A stretch of DNA of 64,000 nt, taken from Edolisoma coerulescens. Lineage: Eukaryota > Chordata > Aves > Passeriformes > Campephagidae. Below, piece after piece: positions 26,901 through 38,900 of this stretch; position 1 is the stretch's first letter, and every line of letters starts with the position of its first letter. Under the pieces are notes generated by a model. It was given only the letters and a program-made list of their open reading frames with translations, did no database searches and had not been told where the DNA came from. Both the position numbers and the translations under genes were made by a program. Location: the NCBI GenBank assembly GCA_013397115.1, contig VWZW01004119.1, positions 1,364,342-1,428,341 on the forward strand, read 5' to 3'.

Positions 26901-29900
26901 AATTTGCTGTTTACAATTTTCTGTGAAAATTTTGAAATGAAGGTTGCCACCGCTATGCCAAATTTCAACCTGTTGTGATGGGAAAGAGCTAAGGTGTTAA
27001 ACCCCAAACATAACGCTTTATAAATGCTCACTAAAAATAATAGGCAATAAAACTGCACATTAACTTAGTGCAGTAAAATTTCTTATTAAAGAGTTGTTAC
27101 TCTGCATGCAAAGTGAGCATTTTGAACTGCAGTCACCATTTCAACTGTTCCTGCTTCAAAAACAAAGGCACCAAGATCTAAATGGATGCTGAATTCCAAA
27201 CCATAATTTTTGGCAAAATACATGAAGTGGATGGATCTTAAAGGCCATATATGATGTGCTTGTGATCAAAAACCACCTTAAACATGTCAGCAATGGGCCT
27301 GTCAAGTTACATGCTTTCCATGGCAGATAAAACCCATTGTGGGAAGCGTGTTAAAAATCAGTGTCTGAGGAGATAAAGGTCTAATTTAGCAAATGTTCCA
27401 CTATAAATTTAAAAATGCAAATTTATCCAAACTAAGCCCTTGTTTTAACACATCACTAATTAAAATTGTTATCTCAGTGATGGATAGCTTGTGCTTGCAG
27501 CATCCTGCTGCCAGTCCCAGGTATCCCCAGCAGCCTCCCAAGGCTGCTCAGCAGAGATGCTCCTGCAACACCTCCACAGAGAACACCTCTCCATCCTGGA
27601 GCAAAAGCATATATGAAATCCATTGCAAAATCATGCCAAAAAGGAGAGTAAATTAGTGCCAAACTAGCTGTGCCTTTTTCTGCAAGGTGAGCATGTTCTT
27701 ACAAGCCCACTTCTGTTAGAAAATAACTTTTAAAATAGATAGTTCCATTCTATGCCCCAAATAAAACCACTGCCATCATGGAATGGTTTGGCTTGGAAGG
27801 GACCTTGAAGAGCACCTCTTGCAAGCCCCTGCCATGGGCAGGGACACCTTCTACTGGACCAGGTTGCTGAAGGACCCATCCAACCTTGTCTATGTCCTCA
27901 CAGTTTGAAAACACTGAGCCTTTCCCAGGGAATTCTGCAGCTTCCAGTCTTCTCACAGAATTTTTACATGTGCCACGTAAAATTTAAAGCAAACTGTTGC
28001 TAGTTCAGCTTCATGAAACAAGTGAGAATATAATGAAATATTGCTGCAAGGTTTTCAAATTCCTTATTTTTTTTTACTCCAAAATGTTCTCTTGTTTTAC
28101 AAATCAATGAACAAAGCTTTTCTGGGCTGGAAAATGACTGCAGAACGGAACAGTATCCTCTTATTTAGTCATACTCTCTTTGAGGACATTTACACCAGGG
28201 AACAATCCTTTCAATAAGTATTTTTATTTAGCTCATTTTCCTCCTTCATATCTGTGTGCATTAGACTGAAGCACTGGTTGTTCATAACTTGAGTCATCTC
28301 GTTTGTAGTTGCATTAATGATGCAGGAGTGCAGGATATAATGATCATGATGTATGTGCAGTGTAAACATCAAAGAAGATCCAGTTAAAGAACAGAGAAAA
28401 AATACAAAAAAAATTCCTCTGACCTTTGCTTCAGTGTTACGGATGATCATGCTACTCATTTATAATTTACAGCCTGGAGCAACACGGGTCTCATTTCCCT
28501 TCTCAGCAAGAAAGAAAGGCAGAAACTCTTGAGTAGTGGTACAGGGAAATACCATTAATGTGGCCCAGCTTTTACAGCGCAGGGCAATGTGCTGGAAGTA
28601 TCCTGTCATTATATTGTGTGAGATAATCATTTCACATCCAGGGCAAGGCAAGTTGAAAAGCTACAGGAATACAGTGTGAAATTTGTAATACTTGATTTTA
28701 CATCTTCCAGCTTCCCTGGGCACGGAGCAGTTTGTCTCCTCTCCCTTATCAGGTCACAAAGCAAGCTGGAAATTTCATAGTCATTATTTAGATTATATTA
28801 GGAGCGTATACCAGCAAAGCATGTTATGTTTATGAAAGGATGGATTAAGCCAAACCATAAACAGGCAGTTTTGGGACAGGCTTGTCTGCAAAGCAGCTGA
28901 TGTAACTGCTGGGTGGCAGCTAAGCTCTTCATTCACACATTGCTTTAATTTTGCAAAAGCATCCAGGTGTTGCCAAAGATTTGTTTGATTTTTTCATGCT
29001 ACTGTTCCAGCTATGAGAAAGAATCAGCTCTGAGGAGTTAATGAGACTTGTCACTGCTCCCAAAGTTCAGTACACAGAGCTAGGCAGATCTTATGCTATG
29101 TCTGCAAAGGCAGCCTCATGCAGGGAAAAGAATGAAAGGGACAAAAATAAGGATTAAGTTCCATTTCTTGCAGTCCTATCTGTCCATGGCACAACTGGCC
29201 GGACCTAAGACAGGCAAGCAAGAGGCACAGGTGCAGTGTGACACAAGTTCAGAGGACAGATGTTAATTGTGACTCAAACATCACTCTCTTAGCAGGAAAT
29301 GTGTGACAAAAACATCCATAACGTCCTAGAATTAAACTACAAAAGAACACGGAAAGCCTGGAGGCTGGAGCCAGCCTGGAGCTAGGAACAATCCACATCT
29401 GACTGTGTCTGACCATCACCCTTCTGCCTAGGAGAAGGTGGTGGTACCACATCACTGGTGCCACATCCAAAGTCCAGCTTCCATATTTCAAATGCCAGGA
29501 TTGAAAAAAAAAAAAACAACAGAAAACCTCCAAAACAAACAAGAAACCCCACCCAAACAACCCTAAACCAATAAATGGTACACTCAGCTCTCCAAATCCA
29601 AAAACATTTCTAAACGTGCCTGACATCCGTATATGAATGTCCAGCTCAACTGAAAGTTTAATTCCATATTTTGAGGTACATTGCTCTAGTTTCCTGGGCT
29701 CCATGCAATGAAATACAGATAGAAAAAGCACCCAGGACTCAGGTTCTGAGCAGGAGCATCTCTTAATGCTGCTGCACTCAGTCAAAGGTCAGTTCCAGAA
29801 ACTAAATTCACAGAAAACAGCTCTCTCACCCCCTCAAATCTACCTTACTCTCACCCAGGTCTACAAACAATTCTCCACAACCTCTGAGCACAGACCTGGT

Positions 29901-32900
29901 CCCCAGGCTCAACAGCTGGGCTCAACTCTTCGCATTCTACCCTGCATTAATTTTATTGCACTTTTCTAATTGCATTTTTTATATGTTTTAATTTAATTTC
30001 TATGGCATTAATTTTATTGCAAACACATGAGCACGATTGTGTTTCTTTGGATTCAATGCCAAAATTCAGAATAAATAGAATGACACATGCACACACCAAC
30101 TAAGAAAACAGAAAAACCTGCTCGTTGCTTTACATGGCATATTTTTGGCTCACTGGCTGGAGTTTGAGAAGGAGTTTCAATTTTCTTTGCTATCACAGAC
30201 TTGTCTGATCACTGATGGGTCATTTGGTCTCTCCATGCCTCAAGCCCTCATCTCTAGGAATTCTGCTCAGGACTACCCTAACTCTCCAGTGAGGGGTGAG
30301 AATGTATTTGTGAAAATGTGCTCATATATTTAGCAATGAGGACCCTGTAAGTTGAAGAGGAAGATTTATTTGGAGCACCTTGTACAGGATTTTTTGATAT
30401 GTAGATAAGGAAAGGGTATGTGGAAGTAAAGCTGATCTCACTTGGTATTTTCCCCTCCTGTCAGCCTTTCCCGAAATTATCACCTTGCCCTCAAATTTGT
30501 TGCCAGTGCTATGTTTCTATTCATTTCAGACTATTTTTCTTGATCTAGATCACTTAACTGGCATTTCCAATAAGGAAATGCAAAAAAAGAGACAAATTTA
30601 AAGAAAAAAAAAATCAGTATTTCTATTGCTTAATTCCACGTGGTACTTTACAGCTATGCTGACACAAAACAAACCCAAGTTGTTGGACAAGGTTATTCCA
30701 CTCCACTCCACCCTCTCCATACTGAGCACCCCAGCAGGGTCCTGCTCTGATCCAGGGCTCCCCTGCTGACAGCTCACTGGAAGGGAGAAAAGACATTTCA
30801 AATGGTGATTGAAATGATGAGGGGTCTGTTTAATCAAAATAAAGAATAATGGAAAAGTAGCTCCTGGTTTCATCACTGAAATCAAGAATTCAACGATTTT
30901 AACCCCCTTGTGTAGGTGAAATTCTTCACGTCCTGAGAAGCTGTCAGTTATTGAGTAGCCCCACAATACATATCTGTAAGGACCAGGATTTGCACGGGGG
31001 ATTAAGGGAGTTATAGCAGCTGCCCCTGTTAGACTTCAGCAATATTTCGAACCTAACTCTCCCAGTCTCCTTCAGAAAACCTTGCCAAGATTGCCAGGAG
31101 CTATATTTAAAGCCTTCTTTTTTTTTTTTCCTCCCTTATATCTATTTAGATATCCTTTATCCCAAATGGTAAGCTTGGACTTGTTTCATTATTCTCTTCT
31201 GTGCAGTGCCTGTTAATTTTAAGCAGGATCTGTTGTTAGAATTTGAAAAGCTTTTGAAGCCCAGGTAATTATTAGCCTCAGACTTCTGCAGTTTAGGACT
31301 TGCATACACTCTGCTGCTTTCCTTACCCTTTTCAACTCATTACAAATGTTTCCTAATTATTAAGCATATGTGACTTGTGAGCGGCGCCATACATTATTAA
31401 TAGCCCAGTCTCTTAGAACTCAGTGGAAAAAAAATCAAAACTCCTTATGAAAAGTTGCTACTGTGAAAGTGGTAACTTTTCATATTTAATATCAATGAGG
31501 CTTTACTTTGTCAAAGGACCAAAGTAATGTGATTGTATTAGAGGCTAATAGCATGACATTTTTCTTCTGTTAAGAGGCTTGCATTTTCAGTACCATCTAA
31601 AGGGAGACAATTTTTCTCCTCTATTTTGAGGCTTGTCTTGGTTAAAAAATAGCTAAATTCACTTTCTGCCTAGCAGCAAGTTTTAACAGCAAAGACCCAA
31701 ATCCTGAAAAAACAGTCTCATAATTTAAACAATGACACTTAACTATGCAACTGCAATGGATGGAATTAAGAAACTTCTAGATTTGAGTAATCACCCTCTT
31801 TCCAAAAGTAGCCGGGCAGCTCTCAGCTCCCTCAGCTTCGCTACTCTTCGAGGTGGAGGATTTAACAAAACTGTTGCCACAATTAGAGAGGCTCTTCGGT
31901 GAAAAACCTGGGCTGTTTGGTCCGTCGAGTACAAGGTGATTTACAGCTCATGGGTACTTGAAGACAGAGGCTGCACACGCTCTTCCTGGATTGATTTTTA
32001 CCTTGTTAGTCTTTTAGGCTCGACACAAGTGGGAATACACCAATTTCAACACGTCCATACATATTACCCCTCCAGGTCAAAACAAAAGGAGATTGAGTTC
32101 ACTTCTGTAGCAGGAAACAAGTTGCTGTGGTCAGGGCACGAGGAAGAGGAATGGCTGCAATGCTGCCAATCCAATCAGGGCCCTCTGGAGCCACACGGAG
32201 CTCTCCACCAAACCTCTGAGGCGCTTGCGATAAGGGACGATAATTTCATTCGCCATGATCAGGCAAAAGAGAGGTATGATCCAACAGCAGACAAAATGGG
32301 AGCCTAAATTAAATCCCAGGAGAAGATTTCACGAAAAAACAAACCCCCTGAGGCTAATGAAGTTGAATTAAAAACTGTTAAATCAGCTTACGAACAACTA
32401 TTATCACAAAGTGCTCATATAACACTTTCACTGGCCAAATATCAGATATATGAAAAGGGGGAATACAGCCAAGAGTATGTCCACACATTTAGTAAGGGGA
32501 AATTGAATGTTCTGCCTAACACCAGAAATTAAAAATCAAGCAGGGAGCCAATTTACTCATAGAGATATTAATAAAGTTCTCAGTGATTTTTATAAAGTAC
32601 TGAATAGCTCTCAATTATTTTATGATGATAAAAAAGCATGTTATATTCTTTAAGAATTCAGTATTTTTTTTTCTAGCCTGTTTCAAATAGATTAAATTAA
32701 ACAAGTGAAGGCAACAATCCCTCCTAGAGCTACTTTTAAATGTATTTAATTAATTAATTTAAATTCTGACTTAAAGGAGACTTGGATAGTTTTGATTACT
32801 ATGATGCGTTTACTGAACTATACAGTCTGTTCAATCCCTTGAATAAATCTTTCAGGGGAGGATATCTAGATTGATTTCTAAATAATAGATGTATCTGACT

Positions 32901-35900
32901 GAACTATAATATAAAAATTTTAACATCTGGGAAGTTGTGCTTGCTTGGGTCTTTGTTGTTTTTGAACAGAGTAATCACGATATTAATGCAAGACCTTTAT
33001 CATAGCAGAATCCTTATTAGCTAAAATTTGAGTTTTCACCTCTGCTCTTTGCCTGAAACAAGAAGCAATCCACATTAGATGAGACTTTTTTTTTTTTTAA
33101 TGGCAGTGGCTAGAACTAATTGAATTCAGAGTTTCAAGTGCCAGCAAATTTGCCACAGAATCCAGTAGTTGTGTTACAAAACATTTACTAAATGATACTC
33201 AAGGAGGAAAACTCAGATGGGGTCTTTTCAGCTGAAGTCTAAGATATGGAATAATTAAGGGACAACAGAAATGGGCATCTTTCAGAGTTGTTTTAAGGAG
33301 TTTCTCCTCAAAAAGATTAAATTTCATCCATCACTAGAAAACAAGAAAAATGTGACTTAGGGAGCTTTCTTTATAGGGCTGTAGTAGCACAAATTTTCAG
33401 TAGCACATAAACTAACCATCTTTTGGGGTCTAAAATAGATTTGACAAGAGGCCAGATATTTGACATGAGGTCCAATGTAAATATGTCATGTCTGACATGA
33501 CATCCAACACTGGTTCCAGGGGCCCCAGGCCCTTCTCACACCAGAATCAGGCCAGAAGCTATCAAACAAGGATATTTTTATGGACTTATTCTCCTGTCAG
33601 AAAATAACTGTACCTGCAGCTCAGACCTTCAACACACACTGACAAAATCTGCCTGCACTTGCTCACAAAGGGTTGCTCGAAAGTCATCTCAGAAAACTGT
33701 CAGTGAAAACAGAGGGGTGCTGAAAAACTGCATTACAGTAGGAAACTATTCCATTTTTGCTCAATAATCTGTACACAGCTAAAGAAAATAATAGATAATT
33801 ATTCACGTTGAGCAGCTGTTTTTCATGCCCTGGGACAGAAAGAACCTAGCATTTTCCCAAAACAGTTGCACTGGTGTGATTAGATCGGTGAATTTATGTC
33901 ACGTTGACTGAGAAACCAGGCACAGGAAAAGGAAAGGAAAGATTCTGTGTTTCTCCCAGCATCTCTCTGGAAAACACTCCTCAGACACTTGAGTGGGCTC
34001 TCTGTGGCTGGAGCTGCCCTGAAGTTTCCACACAGTGGAAGGCAGCAAGAGGCAGCTGCCAGCGAGCACTGAAAATTACTCCGGTGAAAAATGAGGAGTA
34101 GTCACTGTGACAGTAAAAATTTACCAGCAGCCACAAAGAGGTGTGAAAGTAAGTATTTCACTAATGGAAAGTGAGAGGAAGGATGGCTTACAGCGAGTGG
34201 GCAGGAACAGACAATATATGTCATGGAGGCCTCTAGGAAGCTCCTGATTCAGAGACGTGTGGAAGTGAGTAAGAAATAAAAGGCAGCAGGATGTGGATGT
34301 CCTTTGCTGGACTTTGCAAGATAAAACAGATTTGATTAAGGGAGACAAAGGAAAAAGAGAAATATGAAGGTTTCTGACCTGGCGAGACCTTATCCTGGTT
34401 GAGTGCTGGAAAGAAGGTACAGCCAGGAGGAAGAGGGGGTATGAGGACAAGAAACCCTATGAACAGGTGGAAACAAATAGCACAAGTGATAAACTAAGCA
34501 AAAAAAAAAAAAAAAAAAAAAAGGGAAACCCCTTTCATAATCCCCCAATGCACAAACCCAGAATGCCAACTTAGCAAAAAGTAACAAGACTGAATTATTT
34601 CCTTAACCTGAGCAATGACCTTCCAATGACCTTTGGAAATGCTCATGGTTTGAGTCAGGTGCTGGCTGAGACACGAATCCCAATACGAGCTGTGTGTGTG
34701 ACCCCAGAGCTGCAGCTAAAGCCAGAGAGGTGTTCAGCCAGGTCAGGGACACGAATAGCTCTGGGGAACACCCCGGCCACAAAACCCCATCTGAACCCAG
34801 AGCTGACAATTACAGGAACAGACACCAGGGGACATAAATGGGGAGAAAACTGGTGACTATTAATGGCACAAAAACATGAAGGCCCTTGCTGGTGCTTTCA
34901 GCTTAGAGCAATTTCAAGCCATACCATGACCTCAAAGCACATTCTATAAGGAGAAATTAGAAACAGTTCCCCACTGTGGTCTAATGAACCAATACAAAAG
35001 CATGAGCAAATCTCATTTTTAAAGGGCATGTGCAGACTACAGGTTTAACTGAGAATTTTTGGAGGAAAGCTTCATAAAAAGTTCCAAAATTTCTGAAGTA
35101 GAAAAAGTGAAAAATGACCAAATACTGAAAGTGAGTCAACATCTAGTAGGAAATCCCAGATGCAAAATTGCATTGGTTTCAGCCCATTTCTGCACAGAGG
35201 TAAGCGAGCTCTTAGTGGAAATGGCAGAAGATTTACTTGGGGTTTTTTTGTTAAAAATAAACTCTTTCCTCCCTAAGATAGAAAGGTTCTCTGAGATGGT
35301 TATAGAAACACACAGATGAACGGATAAGAAGAAGAGGAGGAATAACGCCTCTTTTTGTGACTTATTAAAAAAGCAGAAAAAGAAGGTTTCTTTCTAGTTT
35401 CTTAGAGATGTGTGACACCAGTATGAGTGTTGCATTTCTGGAAATTCATTCAGCAGGAAGGAAGCTTGCTGCTTTGTCTTATTGGGAAAAATCAAGACAC
35501 AGCAAAGTGCTTTCAAAACTACCCGCCTGGAAGTGGAGAACTGAGGCACAAAGAGCAGGCAGATAAAAACACACGGCCTTTGAAGTGTGGGGGGAAATCA
35601 CAGCAACCATCCAGACTCCAAGGAGAGCCCCAGGATCCCTTCCTTGCTCGTTAATAGGATGCAAGAGTCGCCCCCAGGCTACGTTCACCTTTCCATCAGG
35701 CTAAGCCTGTTGGTTCCTTTCATGTGTTCCAGCAGTTGTGTCTTATGCCATCCGATGAGAGAGGTGGCAGACAGGAGAGGAAATCTGCAAGGTACAGAGC
35801 CACCTCCCTCTCATTCCTAAGGCTGGGAGTAGGACAGGACCATGGCAGAGCACACAAAGTGATGTCCCTTCAGCGTGGTCCAGGAGGAGAAATGCATAGG

Positions 35901-38900
35901 AGTGCACTCAGGGAATGAGAACAGCACATTTCTTCCACACTCACCCCAACTATCCCATAGGTGGTGCAGAGTTCACACACAGCACCTTTACAATCATCCT
36001 AAAATCCAACCAGGGCAAAGATGACAAAACAAAAGGGAAGACCTTGAGGGAGGAAAGAACAAGGAGGTTATTTATAATGAGAAAAGAGGCAAGATTGCTT
36101 GAAGATACAGCTTAATTACAAGGAAGGATTTGAAGGAAGAGAGAGAGACAGAGAACAAGGAGACAATCATGGGAGCCACATAAAAGGAGCCGAAGAAATA
36201 AGAATGGGAATAGATGATGTGAGTGCACATTAACCTCTCTCGTTTTTTCTCCCAGACACTCACTCCAAAGTTAAAAAATGCTCTTGGATATTTGCCATGC
36301 AGTTGGTGAATCCGAGAACACACCCCTGCAGGCCCATCGTGGGTCTAGATTGGCCTAATAAATCACTTGTCCCAAGACAATGCAATTAAGCCTAATTAGC
36401 CGATAGCTTTATTCCTAAACAGTCTCTTCCCAAGGGAGGTTTTAACTTTTGGTTTCTAAATTAGCTCAAGGAGCTAAATTGCTCTCATCTCCTTGGCAAA
36501 GCAACAGTTCATTCCTACCTTAGCACAGGATACTTCATGCACTCGGGGGACACGTGTTCACTACACGAGTAGTTTATTTACACTAGCCCACAATCTGAGT
36601 CCAGTAGGACCAGTGAGGACCCTTCTGGGAACAGTGGCATGTTCAGCTCCATCTGTCACCACCGACTTCCCCACCTGGCTGCACTCAGCACAGCTTCCCT
36701 ACAAGTCTCTGCATTGCTTCTCCAGATCCTCTCCTTGACCAGGACAAGGCGCTCTGCTCTGATAAAGCTTTCAGCAGTGCTTAGATACTCAGAGTTGACA
36801 GATTCGAGGAGTCAGTGAGAAATAGACCATCTTAGTCTATTATCTGAGTGAAATCTGAGTAGAAGGCTCAGTCTGAGTAAAGATATTCTTCCCTGTGAGG
36901 GTGGGGAGGCCCTGGCACAGGGTGCCCAGAGAAACTGTGGTTGCCCCATCCCTGGAAGTGTCCAAGGCCAGGTTGGATGGGGCTTGGAGCAACCTGAGAT
37001 AGTGGAAGGTGTCCCTGCCCATGGCAGGGGGTGGAATGAGATGATCTTTAAGGTCTCTTCCAACTCAAACCTTTCTATAATCCCACGATTCCTAGAAGCA
37101 TTCTAAACAAGAGCAGCACTACTCCTTTCCAGTACAGCAGATATAAAACAACCTTCCAAATCATTTTATGATCGTCCTTTGCTTCCAACTCACATAGCTC
37201 CTAAGTTGCATTATTTTCAGCAGTTTTACAGAAGATTCAGCTCTTTATTTTGGGGATTATGTGACTCTAATTCAGAAAAATACTAATGTCATATCTCCTC
37301 ATAAATCAAGAAAATGAGCAAAGAAAAACTCAGCAGGAGCTACCAGTCCTAGATGGTGCAGCAAAACAGAGTTACTGGAGAGAGAAGGTTTGCCCTGGAG
37401 CAGGATGGGGACCCAGAGAACCTGGGAAAAATGGGAAGGCAGAAGCGTAAGGAGTTGGAGTAGCATATTTCTGTTTACCTGATGTCAGGGTTAAAGCTCA
37501 CATACCAAAAAAAGCTGTGCAGGTCTCTATAAAGAAGTAGCAGGAAGCTATTTGTGCTCTGGCATTTTCATTGGCATCAAAACACCGAAAGGGGAAGTGG
37601 TCTAAGAAAAAGAGCTGATATATCACCTGTGTTTGTGAAGAAATTGGCTAAAGATGCCTTCTGTTCCTCAAAGCTAATATGAAATCGTTACCTTTTTGCT
37701 TCTTGTTCTTTTCAATTTTTTTTTTTTTTTATGCTGTAGTAAAGACCATCACATTCTTTGGGCATCAGCTGCTTCCTGCACATGCAGCATTTCTTCACAT
37801 CACAGAAACTTCTCCCTTTTTAACACTACCTGCTGCTAGTGTGGGCTAAAGTCTTGATAAATCCTTTCATTTTAAACTCTGTACAGTTTTCATTTAATCC
37901 TCTGCCAGGCTTTATTATTTTCCTGTCTGCTTTACATACATTTACTTCCCTTTCATCTGTTTAAATTGTGCCTTACTTTTACTTAGCTTACTGTCTCAGG
38001 GCTCTGTAACTTTGTCTCCTCCTGTCCCTTTCACCACCTGACAGCAGAGCTGAGACCACTGACCATCTACAGCTGCAAACACCCTGCTGGGAACACCTGA
38101 CTCAGGCACCCTCTCCCCCAGGTGCTCACAAACATGCACATTTCATTACAGCTAAATTGCTTGGTAATTCAAGTTATCCTTTTTATAAACAGAGAATTAG
38201 GGAGGGAGAAAAAAATTTCAAAAATTAAAATGGGAATTCTTCTGGCACCCAAACAGCCAGACAAGCAAGATTTCAGTATTAGCAGGTCACTTCAGTGCTC
38301 TCTGTGCCTTTGAAACCTCCCCTCTGAAACAATTACATGGAAACCTGGTGGCACAGGCTCAGCCTGCATTGACCTGATGGTTTCAGTAGTATTTCACAGC
38401 TCTGCTCTCTCCAGGTCCTTTTTTTTATTTGAAACCTCCCCATAAAGAAATCACTCTCACACAATTAGCCAGGAATATATTGCATTGTGATATATAGAGC
38501 AGGTATTAAAAAAGCTATTTGAGTATTAAGAGAGACTTCAAAGGAGGTGAGATCATGGGGGAATGGGGATATATCGGACCCATATATGTCAGCTTGATTC
38601 AGTTTTACTGCTCCAAGGAGCAAGATGGGGACTAGCAAAGGACTGCCCCACATGCTTGGGCAGAGATGTTAATCAGGCTGGTTACAGCAGGTCACTTTCA
38701 GACCCATGGCCCCTGCAGTGAATTAGAGAACCATTCCAAGGTGTTTGCAGGACATCAGGATGGTGTTCGCAGTGGCACAAAACAACAACAGAACACAGGA
38801 CACTGCATCACCCTCAGCTTCCATCTGATCTAAGGATCAAGCCCTGCCCTTAGGCATAAATCCTTCCCAAGTTAGTGAATTACCAACTTTACAACTCTTG

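Noticed and set aside
29249..29785. Longest open frame in the window (178 codons, minus strand)
   Set aside because: It lies in a KYNU intron and includes a run translated as poly-Phe from a homopolymer. It shows no recognisable domain or codon pattern and is probably chance.
31936..32307. 123-codon plus-strand frame in intron 10
   Set aside because: No recognisable motif; no splice or promoter support.
33484..33502. p53 response element
   Set aside because: CATG cores are present, but flanking purine/pyrimidine rules and half-site spacing do not fit.
36812..37063. Overlapping minus-strand open frames
   Set aside because: They are reverse translations of a CR1 fragment, not genes.
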